The notes: generated by a model from the letters alone, not told the origin. Shown: positions 1 through 8,219, counted from the first letter of the stretch. The stretch: DNA of 50,522 nucleotides from Bacillota bacterium (GCA_023393715.1 JAEXCD010000091.1:1-50522); one strand, 5' to 3'. Numbers and translations: made by a program.

Positions 1-237
1 GCGCTGCACAGCCTGCAGCGGACATGGCGCGGCGGCATGCTGCTCCCATGGGATCTTCTGATTTCTGTCTCTTTGGCGTTTGGTATTTTAGTGGCAGAGG
101 TGGTTGAAGCACGGACGCTGTACGGACTGAATTTCGTCGCGGTAGTCACCTGGTATTTGCTGGGCTACAGCGGTCGCGAGATGGATCTTATAAAAAAATC
201 AGAAATCAGGAGCAACGATGAGTACGGGCTCAGGTAG
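1..237 (+). CDS. C-terminal tail of an integral membrane protein, 5' truncated by the window edge
   Basis: The first reading frame is open from base 1 without a start codon, so this is the 3' end of a longer gene; the 78 codons visible end at the TAG at 235-237. About 45 of the residues form two hydrophobic stretches, with a short charged tail at the end. The last 20 bases overlap the flippase gene, so the two are almost certainly co-transcribed. Position at the head of a polysaccharide cluster suggests a polymerase, ligase or other multi-spanning surface-sugar protein, but that is inference from context; the fragment itself has no diagnostic motif I recognise. Confidence 0.65.
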   Translation, partial: ALHSLQRTWRGGMLLPWDLLISVSLAFGILVAEVVEARTLYGLNFVAVVTWYLLGYSGREMDLIKKSEIRSNDEYGLR

Positions 238-1564
238 GACACAGCCCTCAATGCGGCGCAGATTCGTCGGGAATACGGGGTGGCTGGTAGGGCAGCAGGT
301 CTATACGATGGGCCTTCAGCTCGTCGTCGGCGTGCTCAGTGCTCGATTTCTGGGGCCGCAGAACTATGGGGTCATTACCTACGGGGCGTCGTTCGTCGCC
401 TTTTTCGCCTCGATCAGCCAGCTGGGGCTCAGTGAGGTGCTGCTCACGGATCTGGTTCGGGAAAAGGACGACGCGGGCGAGCTGATGGGCTCTGCGCTCT
501 TCTTGCGGTGTATGGCGGCTATCTTCAGCATTTTTCTCATTCAACTCATCGTGTGGGTGCTGCATCCAAACGATCCGCTGATCCAGATCGTGACGAATTT
601 GCAGGCGATTTCACTCGTTTTTACGGTTTATGAGCTGATCAATGCATGGTTTCAAACGAAGCTGTGGTCAAAATATTCCTCGCTCGCGACCATGATCGCG
701 ACGACCGTGGTTTCCGCGTGGCGCATCCTGCTTCTGGCGATGCAGGCCGATGTACAGCTCTTTGCGCTCTCGTCCTCGATTCAGGCGCTCGTCTGCCTTC
801 TTGTCGTCAGCATCGTGTTTGTACGTAAGAAGAAATTTTCACTCAAACTGTCGAAAAAGGTCATGCGCTCTTTGTTTGCACGGAGCAAGCACGTGATGTT
901 TGCGGGGATTGCGATCACGGTATACCTGCAGTCCGACAAGCTGATGCTGGGCAACATGGTGGGGCAGGCCGCAGTCGGGATCTATAACTCCGCGTCGAAT
1001 CTGGCGCATGCGTGGGTTTTTGTGCCGCTTGCGCTCATTTCATCAGCGCGCCCGATCATCATCGGACAAAAGGAAAAGGACGAGGAGCGGTATCGGAAAA
1101 TGGTGCGGATGCTGCTGCTCGGAGTGTTTGCATTCGGCGCCTTCGTCGCGGCGGCTTTTACGGTTTTGTCGCCGTGGATCATTGAGCTTCTGTACGGGCA
1201 CGCCTACCGCGAGGCAGTTCCGGTGCTGTGCCTGCTCAGCTGGGCATGCATGTTTTCCGCGCTGGGATCGGCGCGGTCGGTTTGGCTGTTTGCGGAGGAC
1301 GGATACCGGTACCTGCGCGACTTCTCCGTGATTGGTGCTTTGCTGAATGTCGTCCTTAATTATGTATTTATTCGCTTATTGGGGGTAAGCGGCGCGGCGC
1401 TGGCGACGCTGCTGACCGAAGGCATTGTGTTTCTTGTGCTGCCTTCGTTTTTCTATGGAACGAAGGGATTTCTGAGGCTGTTTCTGTCCAGCTTTTCCCT
1501 TGCGGGAGAAGGGCTGAGCATGACGAAAAAAATGGCGCGCTCCGTACTGAGGCGCGGAAAATAG
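218..1564 (+). CDS. Polysaccharide flippase (Wzx/MATE-like oligosaccharide transporter)
   Basis: A 448-residue very hydrophobic protein with about a dozen membrane segments spread over its whole length. The N-terminal NTGWLVGQQVYTMGLQLVVG stretch followed by ARFLGPQNYGVITYG is the usual start of polysaccharide biosynthesis (RfbX/Wzx-type) flippases of the MOP superfamily, which move lipid-linked sugar repeat units across the cytoplasmic membrane. Length fits the family (400-500). ATG 218 is preceded by AGGAG at 208-212. It overlaps the upstream membrane-protein gene and is followed after 30 nt by two glycosyltransferases, so it belongs to a capsule, exopolysaccharide or wall-glycopolymer operon. 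The transported sugar cannot be read from sequence. Confidence 0.88.
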   Translation: MSTGSGRTQPSMRRRFVGNTGWLVGQQVYTMGLQLVVGVLSARFLGPQNYGVITYGASFVAFFASISQLGLSEVLLTDLVREKDDAGELMGSALFLRCMAAIFSIFLIQLIVWVLHPNDPLIQIVTNLQAISLVFTVYELINAWFQTKLWSKYSSLATMIATTVVSAWRILLLAMQADVQLFALSSSIQALVCLLVVSIVFVRKKKFSLKLSKKVMRSLFARSKHVMFAGIAITVYLQSDKLMLGNMVGQAAVGIYNSASNLAHAWVFVPLALISSARPIIIGQKEKDEERYRKMVRMLLLGVFAFGAFVAAAFTVLSPWIIELLYGHAYREAVPVLCLLSWACMFSALGSARSVWLFAEDGYRYLRDFSVIGALLNVVLNYVFIRLLGVSGAALATLLTEGIVFLVLPSFFYGTKGFLRLFLSSFSLAGEGLSMTKKMARSVLRRGK

Positions 1565-1594
1565 ACGGATCAAAAATATTCAGGAGGAAGAACG

Positions 1595-2602
1595 ATGGAG
1601 CAGACGCCCATTTTAACCGTAGTCGTACCATCCTACAATGTTGAAGCGTACCTCGACCGCACGCTGACCTCGCTTTGCCATGAGGATTTCAATGATCGGC
1701 TGGAGGTGCTGGTCGTCAATGACGGCTCAAAGGATCGAACGGAGGAAATTGCGGAAAGCTATGCCGCGCGCTGGCCGCGCATCGTTCGCGTGATCAACAA
1801 AGAAAACGGCGGCCACGGCTCGGGCGTGAACGTCGGAATGCGGCAGGGACGCGGCACATATTTTCGCATCATCGACGGCGATGACTGGGTTAATACCGAT
1901 GCGTTTCGCACGCTGCTTGCGGCGCTGGCGCAGGCGGAGGAGGACATCGTCATCACCGAGCTGACCGAGGTCGATATGACCACCGGCGCAGAAAAGCGGA
2001 TTTCCTTTCCGGACAGCCTCTTCGCAAAGGAGGTGTACCGGATGGAGGAGCTGGTGCAGCGCCCGGAATACGACGCCTGTTTCCGGCTGCACTCGATGAA
2101 CGTTCGAATGGATTTGATCCGGCAGTATGCCGTCGAGCTGCCGGAGCACTGCTTCTACGTGGACTATCTCTTTTTGCTCCTGACGACGCCGCGCGCGAAG
2201 AGCGTTCGTGTGCGAAAAGACAACGTCTACCAATACCTGGTGGGCAATGCAAACCAGAGCGTCAGCTATAAAAACTACGTCAACCGCTATGAACAGCACG
2301 ACCGCGTGCTGAAGGGCTGCGTCTCGTTCTGCACCGGCTTTCGCGGAACACCGATCATGGAGGAATATGTGGTGCGCAAAACCGCGGCTATCATCCATAC
2401 GCAGATGAACATCGCCCTTCTGTTCGACGAGGACCGCGCGAGAGGGCGGAAGAGAGCCGAGGAGCTGCGCACCTACCTTTCAGACGAGGCGCCGAAGCTC
2501 GCGCGGCTCACCGAGTCGCGTTATAAAAAGACCCTGTGGCTGCACCGTTTGGGCGTCGGCTCGAAGGGCTTTGAACGAATCAACCGGATGCGAGGCGTTT
2601 GA
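1595..2602 (+). CDS. Family 2 glycosyltransferase
   Basis: 335 residues with a GT-A fold at the N terminus: LTVVVPSYNVEAYLDRTL near residue 6 is the nucleotide-sugar binding start, VLVVNDGSKDRT follows near residue 40, and IDGDDW near residue 93 supplies the metal-binding DXD. The remaining ~200 residues carry acceptor-side sequence with no clear membrane segment, so it is probably a cytoplasmic or peripheral enzyme adding one sugar to the lipid-linked repeat. GGAGGAAG stands just before ATG 1595. Its stop overlaps the ATG of the next glycosyltransferase by one base, which implies translational coupling. Donor and acceptor are unknown. Confidence 0.9.
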   Translation: MEQTPILTVVVPSYNVEAYLDRTLTSLCHEDFNDRLEVLVVNDGSKDRTEEIAESYAARWPRIVRVINKENGGHGSGVNVGMRQGRGTYFRIIDGDDWVNTDAFRTLLAALAQAEEDIVITELTEVDMTTGAEKRISFPDSLFAKEVYRMEELVQRPEYDACFRLHSMNVRMDLIRQYAVELPEHCFYVDYLFLLLTTPRAKSVRVRKDNVYQYLVGNANQSVSYKNYVNRYEQHDRVLKGCVSFCTGFRGTPIMEEYVVRKTAAIIHTQMNIALLFDEDRARGRKRAEELRTYLSDEAPKLARLTESRYKKTLWLHRLGVGSKGFERINRMRGV

Positions 2603-3675
2603 TGGAAGGCGCTACACGGGAACGGATTTCGGTCATTATTCCGGTTTACAATGCGGCAATGCGCCTGCCGGGCTGCCTCGACCGGCTGTCGAAGCAAACG
2701 TACCGAGAGCTTGAAATCCTGCTGATCGACGACGGATCAACGGACGGAAGCGGGCGCATCTGCGATGAGGCGGCCGAGCGCGATCCCCGCGTGCGGGCGA
2801 TTCATCAGGAGAATGCCGGAGCGGGCGCTGCGCGAAACCGGGGGATCGAGGAGGCGACGGGCGCGTTTCTTCTCTTTTTAGACGGTGACGATACCTATGA
2901 GCCGGATCTGGCGGAGATTCTGGTACGGGAGGCGATTCGAAGCGACGCGGATGTCGTCGTCTGCGGGTTTACCTACAATATTGCCGGAGAGCCCTCCGTT
3001 TCGCGAACGCCGGGCGAGCGACTGCTGGCGAGTCAAAGCGAGGTGCATCAATGGATCGGCGAGCGCTTCCCGGACGGTATGGCGGGCTATCCGTGGAATA
3101 AGCTGTACCGGCGCGCCCTGATCGAGGCGCATCATTTGCGCTATCCGGCGCTCAAGCGCTATCAGGACGGCGTGTTTAACCTCGAGGTCTTTGACTGCGC
3201 GCAGCGCGTCAGGCTCGTCGATCGGGTCCTGTATCATTACCGCGCAAACGAGACCGGGGAAATCTATCAAAAAAATCCGAAAAATATCTGGCAGCTCGTC
3301 GAGGAGCTGGCTGCCCGTTTTGAAGCGAAGCGGGTCAAATGGGGGAAGGAGCGGAGCGCATCGGAGGGCATGGACGCCTTCCTGCAGTCGTCGGCGATCA
3401 TGGCGCTCGAAAACGCGTTCAGCGACGCATGGAAGATGGACGCGGCTCAGCGGCGCGATTATTTCGCCGAGCTTCAAAATTCGGCGGCGCTTCAGGCGGC
3501 CATGGCGCACCGCGAGCCGGACAATTTCTACTACCGACAGGCGCTTCACGCGTTGCGGTCGGGACGGTTTCGGAGATTGAGCCGGATTGTTCAAATGAAA
3601 ATGATGTGTAAAAAACAGGCCAAAGCCCTTTTTTCCTTGTTGAAGAACAGGAAGAAGGGCATTGCCTCCGAGTAA
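2602..3675 (+). CDS. Family 2 glycosyltransferase, second copy in operon
   Basis: 357 residues from the ATG at 2602; a TTG one codon earlier is possible but less likely. The opening RISVIIPVYNAAMRLPGCL, then LLIDDGSTDGSGRICDE and FLDGDDTYEPD, are the canonical GT2 nucleotide and DXD elements; NAGAGAARNRGIEEATG between them is also typical. The C-terminal half is charged and probably helical. It overlaps the upstream glycosyltransferase by a single base. The two enzymes resemble each other only in the catalytic core, so they probably add different sugars. Substrate cannot be assigned. Confidence 0.9.
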   Translation: MEGATRERISVIIPVYNAAMRLPGCLDRLSKQTYRELEILLIDDGSTDGSGRICDEAAERDPRVRAIHQENAGAGAARNRGIEEATGAFLLFLDGDDTYEPDLAEILVREAIRSDADVVVCGFTYNIAGEPSVSRTPGERLLASQSEVHQWIGERFPDGMAGYPWNKLYRRALIEAHHLRYPALKRYQDGVFNLEVFDCAQRVRLVDRVLYHYRANETGEIYQKNPKNIWQLVEELAARFEAKRVKWGKERSASEGMDAFLQSSAIMALENAFSDAWKMDAAQRRDYFAELQNSAALQAAMAHREPDNFYYRQALHALRSGRFRRLSRIVQMKMMCKKQAKALFSLLKNRKKGIASE

Positions 3676-3691
3676 GGAAGGTATGCGTTCG

Positions 3692-4588
3692 ATGCTGAAA
3701 CAACTCTATTGGCGAATGGTACATATTCTGGCCAAACAGGCCACGAAAATTTCGCCGTACTGGAATACGAGAATATTGTATCGCGCCTATTTTAAGCGGA
3801 AATGGGAGCCGGATCATCCGGTCACGCTGAACGACAAGGTGCTCTGGTTGAAGTACCACGATTATTGGAATAATGAAACCGTGAAGCGCTGCGCGGATAA
3901 ATATCTCGTGCGGGATTGGATCAGAGAAAAGGGCTGTCCGGAGCTGCTCAACGAGCTGATTGCGGTGTATGAGTCGCCGGAGGATATCGACTTTGCGGCC
4001 CTGCCGAATCGCTTTGCCATGAAGCTGAACACGGGGTGCGCCTGCAATTTCATCTGTTCGGACAAATCGAAATATACCGAAGCGCAGCTTAAGGAGATGG
4101 CGCGGGCGTGGTTCAGGCAGAGATATTATCTTCGCTATGCCGAATTTCAGTACAAGGACGTCCGTCCCTATATCCTGATCGAAGAGTACCTCGGCGCGGA
4201 GGACGGCTCGCTGCCGGAGGATTACAAATTCTACTGCTTTCACGGGGAGAGCAAGTATGTGATGCTGTGCGACGAGCGCGAGATCGGCAAGTCCGCCCGG
4301 TTCTTCTATTATGATCGGGAGTGGAATAAGCTGCCGCTGACGCAGGAAGCGCTCGATTACCCGGAGATCGAGGTCAAAAAACCGGCACTGATCGAACAGG
4401 CCTTTGCGTATGCGGAAAAGCTGTCGGAGGGATTCCCCTTCGTTCGCGCGGATTTTTACATCGTCAACGACCGCATCTATTTTGGCGAGATGACGTTTAC
4501 GCCCTCTGCGGGTTTGGATCGGGGACGGCTGCCGTCGACGGATTTGTTTTTGGGCAAGCAGCTCTCGCTCGATATGACGCGGGAGTAA
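3692..4588 (+). CDS. TupA-like ATP-grasp protein of a polysaccharide operon
   Basis: About 298 residues from the ATG at 3692, which lies 10 nt after an AAGGAAGG ribosome-binding site at 3674-3681; an in-frame ATG at 3683 and a TTG at 3662 are poorer. LNDKVLWLKYHDYWNNETVK, CADKYLVRDWIREKG, the LIEEYLG block and FGEMTFTPSAGLDR match the TupA-like ATP-grasp family (Pfam PF14305 from memory), named after the teichuronopeptide gene tupA. Family members sit in capsule and wall-polymer clusters and are thought to join an amino acid or similar group to sugar or peptide by ATP-dependent ligation. The final ExTFTPSAG motif would be the metal/ATP-binding end of the grasp. It is the last gene of the operon. 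Confidence 0.8.
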   Translation: MLKQLYWRMVHILAKQATKISPYWNTRILYRAYFKRKWEPDHPVTLNDKVLWLKYHDYWNNETVKRCADKYLVRDWIREKGCPELLNELIAVYESPEDIDFAALPNRFAMKLNTGCACNFICSDKSKYTEAQLKEMARAWFRQRYYLRYAEFQYKDVRPYILIEEYLGAEDGSLPEDYKFYCFHGESKYVMLCDEREIGKSARFFYYDREWNKLPLTQEALDYPEIEVKKPALIEQAFAYAEKLSEGFPFVRADFYIVNDRIYFGEMTFTPSAGLDRGRLPSTDLFLGKQLSLDMTRE

Positions 4589-4594
4589 AATAAT

Positions 4595-4671
4595 ACCGGG
4601 GAATGCTGAGGCGCCTCTCCCAAGTCAGACCGGGAATCTGACGGGAGGAGGCGACGCACTCCTCGGTTTTT
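4595..4671. terminator. Long nested hairpin between convergent genes, probable bidirectional terminator
   Basis: Three stacked helices can be drawn: 4595-4606 with 4656-4667 (11 of 12 positions pair, one as G-U), 4612-4621 with 4643-4653 (two 5-bp parts separated by a bulged G), and 4624-4629 with 4637-4642 closing a 7-nt loop. Five T follow on the plus strand, where the polysaccharide operon ends; the minus-strand gene ends at 4703. A terminator is the simplest reading, although the helix is much longer than other terminators in this window. Confidence 0.7.
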
Positions 4672-4702
4672 GCATAAATGGCGCAGGATAAAGGAGACGT
4701 CG

Positions 4703-5767
4703 CTATTCGATATCCTGCAAAATACGCTCAATATTTTTCAGGCCGAGGCGTTCTACGGTTCGCCCCGTCTGCCGAAAATCGGTGTTCAGCGCGGCGTTCG
4801 CCAGGTTGATAATCGCCGTCGCCGTTGGGGTAGCAATGCCGAAGTATTTTCCGAGCGATTCGATCAGGCAAAGCCCTTCGGGAACGTCCTCGGTCAGATA
4901 CCGGGAGTCGGGGACGGTGGGGCCATAGGGCGAGCCGTTTTGGGCATAATCGAAAAACACATCCAGCGCATTGCTCGAAGCATCGGCGGAGTTGCGCATT
5001 TTGCAGGCCTCGACGTAGGGCAGCCTCGGACACCCGAGGCGCTCCAAAATCGTCATCTTCTCTTCATCCAGGTGCGTGACGACATTCCAGATGTGCGGCG
5101 TAAAAACCTCTTTATACATCCAGTAGTCGCCGTTTGTTTTTTCAATGCGGGGGATGCTGAAAAGCGCTCCGGTGGTATGGACGATGACGTTTGGATTGTG
5201 CAGAGCGGCTTCGACGACGTTTTTTGTCAGAATGTACGGGTAGCGAAGCTGATCCAGGATGCGCCGCGCCCTGGCCTCTTCCCGCTTCGGGTATACGCCA
5301 AAGGGGTTCAATACATTTCTAAAGAGTACGCGAACGCGCCCCGGCGCGATGATGCGGCAGTCGATGGGCGAGCTTTCCGCCTCGATAATGGTGATATCCT
5401 TTTTGGTTTCCTGCAGGAAGAAGCAGCTTGAGAGATAGCCCGGCTCAATGAGGAACGTCTGTCCATCCTTTATGTAGGGCTGAATCCGCCGAATCACCTG
5501 CTGATGGTAATTTGTCTGGACATAAAGAATGACGAGCTCGGCGTTGGACAGCGCCTGTTCGACGTCCGTTGTCACTGAACAGAGCGTGACCTCATAGGCC
5601 TGTGCACCGTCTTCGACGGCGACACGGCGGGTTGCCAGTAAGTGGGCAAAGTTTTCATTGTGCAGCTTGTCGGATGTTTTCAAAAGAGTGACGTCATGGC
5701 CCTTGTGCGTCAGATCGGCGGCAATGGTGGTGCCCGCGTTTCCCGCGCCAATAATGGTTATATTCAT
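4703..5767 (-). CDS. Opine/octopine dehydrogenase family NAD(P)-dependent oxidoreductase
   Basis: 354 residues from the ATG at 5767, chosen because MNITIIGAGNAGTTIA starts a Rossmann fold directly there and AGGAGG lies upstream; a longer in-frame extension to 5851 has no support. The GAGNAG loop (residues 7-12) binds NAD(P). The C-terminal half has HNPNVIVHTTGALFS, resembling the substrate-binding and catalytic His region of octopine dehydrogenases, and RYLTEDVPEGL, also typical of that domain. Family enzymes reductively couple an amino acid to a 2-oxo acid, or run the reverse; ketopantoate-reductase-like chemistry is a less likely alternative. It stands alone, divergent from the EF-G-like gene and convergent with the polysaccharide operon. 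Confidence 0.8.
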   Translation of the reverse strand: MNITIIGAGNAGTTIAADLTHKGHDVTLLKTSDKLHNENFAHLLATRRVAVEDGAQAYEVTLCSVTTDVEQALSNAELVILYVQTNYHQQVIRRIQPYIKDGQTFLIEPGYLSSCFFLQETKKDITIIEAESSPIDCRIIAPGRVRVLFRNVLNPFGVYPKREEARARRILDQLRYPYILTKNVVEAALHNPNVIVHTTGALFSIPRIEKTNGDYWMYKEVFTPHIWNVVTHLDEEKMTILERLGCPRLPYVEACKMRNSADASSNALDVFFDYAQNGSPYGPTVPDSRYLTEDVPEGLCLIESLGKYFGIATPTATAIINLANAALNTDFRQTGRTVERLGLKNIERILQDIE

Positions 5768-5890
5768 TTGCCTGTTCTCCTCCTGTGTGATTTCGGCAGC
5801 GTCGTTCAGCCTGGATTTGCTTTCAGCATAATGGATTTGTCCTGTTTGCAATCGTATCTTTGATTACCCGGCGAAATCGATGTTTTTCCG

Positions 5891-5899
5891 ATTATATCA
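5891..5899 (-). promoter_or_regulatory. Probable extended -10 promoter of the opine dehydrogenase-like gene
   Basis: On the minus strand the sequence reads TGATATAAT, a consensus extended -10, with no good -35 at the right distance. It would give a leader of about 115 nt ahead of ATG 5767. Confidence 0.5.
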
Positions 5900-5978
5900 C
5901 ATCGGACGGGGGCTCGGCAGGCGGATAAAAGCGGCGCCGGAGTGGTGAAAAATTTTGCGTGACTTGAAAACATTTTCA

Positions 5979-5987
5979 TGATAGAAT
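5979..5987 (+). promoter_or_regulatory. Probable extended -10 promoter of the EF-G-like gene
   Basis: TGATAGAAT at 5979-5987 matches an extended -10. A TTGAAA lies at 5964-5969 but only 12 nt away, too near for a normal -35. The leader to ATG 6023 would be about 30 nt and holds TAGGAGGG as ribosome-binding site. Confidence 0.5.
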
Positions 5988-6022
5988 AAGCGGGTAAGCG
6001 ATCACTAAGTAGGAGGGAAAAC

Positions 6023-8083
6023 ATGAAAAAGTACGACACGAAACATATCCGTAATCTTGCGCTGGTTGGACATAGCGGTGCAGGTAAGACATCCCTTGCA
6101 GAGGCGCTTTTGCTGAAAACCGGCGTAACCAAGCGGCTCGGACGCGTAGAGGACGGCAATACCGTATCCGATTTTACGAAGGAAGAGATCGCGCGCGGCG
6201 TTTCGATCAGTCTTAGTGTGGTTCCGGTGGAGTATCGGGACTGTAAAATCAATCTGTTGGATGCGCCGGGCTACTTTGATTTCGAAGGCCAGGTGCTGAG
6301 TGCGCTCCGCGCCTCCGAGGCGGCGCTGATGGTGATTGACGCATCGGCCGGAATTGAAGTAGGCACGGAAAAATACTGGAATTATACTGAAAAGATCGCG
6401 CTGCCGCGCATCATTTTTCTGAATAAAATCGAAAAAGAAAACGTCGATTTCAACGTCCGTATTTCGGAGCTTCATCAGGACTTCGGCAAGAAGGTCGTGC
6501 CGCTGACGCTGACGCTCGGCATGGGCAGCAGCTTTGAAGGGCTCATCGACGTTATGGACAAGAAGGCCTATCGCTATGACGGCTTTGCGGCGAAGGAGGT
6601 CGAGATTCCCGAGAATCGCGTGGCCGAGGTTGAGGCGGCGTATGACGAGATCGTCGAGCTCATCGCCATGACCGACGACGTATTGATGGAGAAATACTTC
6701 AATGGCGATGCCTTCTCGGAGGCGGAGATTCGTCAGGGCATGACTGCGGCGATGCTGAACGGCTCGGCGATTCCTCTGATTGCCGGTTCGGCGACGACGG
6801 GAGCGGGCGTCGATCTGCTGATGGACGTGATCGTCAAATATATGCCGGCGCCGGACGACGAGCGCGCGCATTCCGGCTTCCGTCCCGTCGAGGGCGAGCC
6901 GCGCCGCATGACGTCGGATCAGCCGATGTCAGCCGTCGTCTTTAAGACGATCGTCGATCCGTTCGTCGGAAAGATTTCGATATTCAAGGTTGTCTCGGGC
7001 ACGGTGAAGCGCGGCGGAGAGCTGTTCAACGCCACGAAAAAGACCGCGGAAAAGGCCGGCGGCATGTTCTATCTGCGCGGCAAGGAGCAAATTGAGACGG
7101 AAGAGGTCGTCGCGGGCGATATCGGGGCGTTTTCAAAGCTGGAGAATACGCAGACGGGCGATACGCTGACGGCGCCGAAGGAAGCGATCGTCTATAAGCA
7201 GCTGAAGCTGCCGGAGCCGACGCTCACCTTTGCGATTGAGGCCGATTCCAAAAACGATGAGGACAAGATCGGCACGTCGCTGGCGCGGCTGATGGAGGAG
7301 GATCCCTCCTTCGTCGTCGGGCGCAACGCCGAAACGAAGCAGATGACGATTTCGGGGCTCGGCAACGTCCAGCTGGAAATTGCGCTGAATAAGCTGAAAA
7401 ACAATTTCGGAGTCAGCGCGCACACGGTTCCGCTGCGCATTGCGTATCGCGAAACGATCAAGGGACATTCCGATGTGCAGGGGCGTCATAAAAAGCAGAC
7501 GGGTGGTGCAGGACAATTCGGCGACGTATTTATCCGCTTCGATCCGGTTGACGAGGAATTCGTCTTTGCCGAGGAGGTCTTTGGCGGGTCGGTTCCGCGA
7601 AACTACTTCCCTGCGGTCGAAAAGGGCTTGAGGGAATCCCTGGAAAAAGGGCCTCTGGCGGGCTATCCGGTTACGGGCATCAAGGCAACGCTGTACGACG
7701 GATCCTATCATCCGGTCGATTCCAACGAAATGGCGTTCAAGATCGCGGCGTCGATTGCCTTTAAGAAGGGAATCGAAGAGGCCAAGCCGGTGCTGCTCGA
7801 GCCGATCATGAGTATTTCAATCGTTGTGCCGGATGCGTTTTTGGGCGACGTCATGGGCGACATGAACAAACGCCGCGGCCGCATTCTGGGTATGGAGCAG
7901 GATGAGGACGGCAATCAGATGGTTTCGGCGGAAGCGCCGTATGCGGAGATGGCGCAGTATGCCATTGATCTGCGCTCGATGACGCAGGGACGCGGCGCCT
8001 TTACGATGAGCTTCCTGAACTACGAGGAGGTGCCGTCGAACATCGCGGAAAAGATTATTGCCGAGGCGAAGACCGAGGAGTAA
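6023..8083 (+). CDS. EF-G-like translational GTPase (paralogue of elongation factor G)
   Basis: 686 residues with the EF-G domain order: G domain with P loop GHSGAGKT (16-23), switch I RGVSIS (about 59-64), switch II DAPGY (80-84) and a G4 box written NKIE (134-137), then beta-barrel, domain III, the RNase-S5-like domain IV starting RIAYRETIKGHSDVQGRHKK, and domain V near the C terminus. Genuine EF-G has RGITI and NKMD; this belongs to the EF-G-like subfamily common in Clostridia as a second copy. Length fits. Role is unproven: it may act on stalled or recycling ribosomes. It is a single-gene unit, followed by a strong promoter for the ctsR operon. The main fusA is presumably elsewhere. Confidence 0.88.
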   Translation: MKKYDTKHIRNLALVGHSGAGKTSLAEALLLKTGVTKRLGRVEDGNTVSDFTKEEIARGVSISLSVVPVEYRDCKINLLDAPGYFDFEGQVLSALRASEAALMVIDASAGIEVGTEKYWNYTEKIALPRIIFLNKIEKENVDFNVRISELHQDFGKKVVPLTLTLGMGSSFEGLIDVMDKKAYRYDGFAAKEVEIPENRVAEVEAAYDEIVELIAMTDDVLMEKYFNGDAFSEAEIRQGMTAAMLNGSAIPLIAGSATTGAGVDLLMDVIVKYMPAPDDERAHSGFRPVEGEPRRMTSDQPMSAVVFKTIVDPFVGKISIFKVVSGTVKRGGELFNATKKTAEKAGGMFYLRGKEQIETEEVVAGDIGAFSKLENTQTGDTLTAPKEAIVYKQLKLPEPTLTFAIEADSKNDEDKIGTSLARLMEEDPSFVVGRNAETKQMTISGLGNVQLEIALNKLKNNFGVSAHTVPLRIAYRETIKGHSDVQGRHKKQTGGAGQFGDVFIRFDPVDEEFVFAEEVFGGSVPRNYFPAVEKGLRESLEKGPLAGYPVTGIKATLYDGSYHPVDSNEMAFKIAASIAFKKGIEEAKPVLLEPIMSISIVVPDAFLGDVMGDMNKRRGRILGMEQDEDGNQMVSAEAPYAEMAQYAIDLRSMTQGRGAFTMSFLNYEEVPSNIAEKIIAEAKTEE

Positions 8084-8094
8084 TCGGACGGCGA

Positions 8095-8123
8095 TTGACG
8101 GGAAAAGAAAATTTTAGTATACT
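8095..8123 (+). promoter_or_regulatory. Sigma-A promoter of the ctsR-mcsA-clpC-radA operon
   Basis: TTGACG at 8095-8100 and TATACT at 8118-8123 are separated by exactly 17 nt. Predicted start of transcription is near 8130, 90 nt ahead of ctsR and upstream of the CtsR operator. Confidence 0.8.
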
Positions 8124-8125
8124 TT

Positions 8126-8156
8126 AAGTGATTCCACCGACGGTGGAATCACTTTT
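8126..8156 (+). terminator. Perfect 14-bp inverted repeat with T run at the ctsR transcription start
   Basis: AAGTGATTCCACCG at 8126-8139 is followed after one base by its exact complement at 8141-8154, then TTTT counting the stem end. It looks like the terminator of the EF-G-like gene, yet it lies just downstream of the -10 box of the ctsR promoter, so the operon transcript would start inside it. It may therefore serve as both terminator and 5' hairpin or protein-binding dyad. Confidence 0.65.
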
Positions 8157-8165
8157 CACTACAAA

Positions 8166-8182
8166 AGTCAAAGTTAGTCAAA
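8166..8182 (+). promoter_or_regulatory. CtsR operator (direct heptad repeat)
   Basis: AGTCAAA at 8166-8172 and again at 8176-8182, separated by GTT, match the established CtsR box (RGTCAAA, 3 nt, RGTCAAA). It is about 40 nt downstream of the predicted transcription start and 37 nt before ctsR, so CtsR would autorepress its own operon, acting as a block to elongation or from an unseen second promoter. Confidence 0.92.
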
Positions 8183-8219
8183 GTTGAGAATGGGATGAAT
8201 CGGGAATAGAGGGGGAAAC

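Noticed and set aside
4612..4653. AAGTCAGACC inside the hairpin looks like the 3' end of a cobalamin riboswitch
   Set aside because: None of the other conserved cobalamin riboswitch blocks is present and no coding gene follows on that strand.
4670..5431. 253-codon plus-strand frame opposite the opine dehydrogenase
   Set aside because: The opposite strand carries a complete Rossmann-fold protein; this one has no motif or ribosome-binding site.
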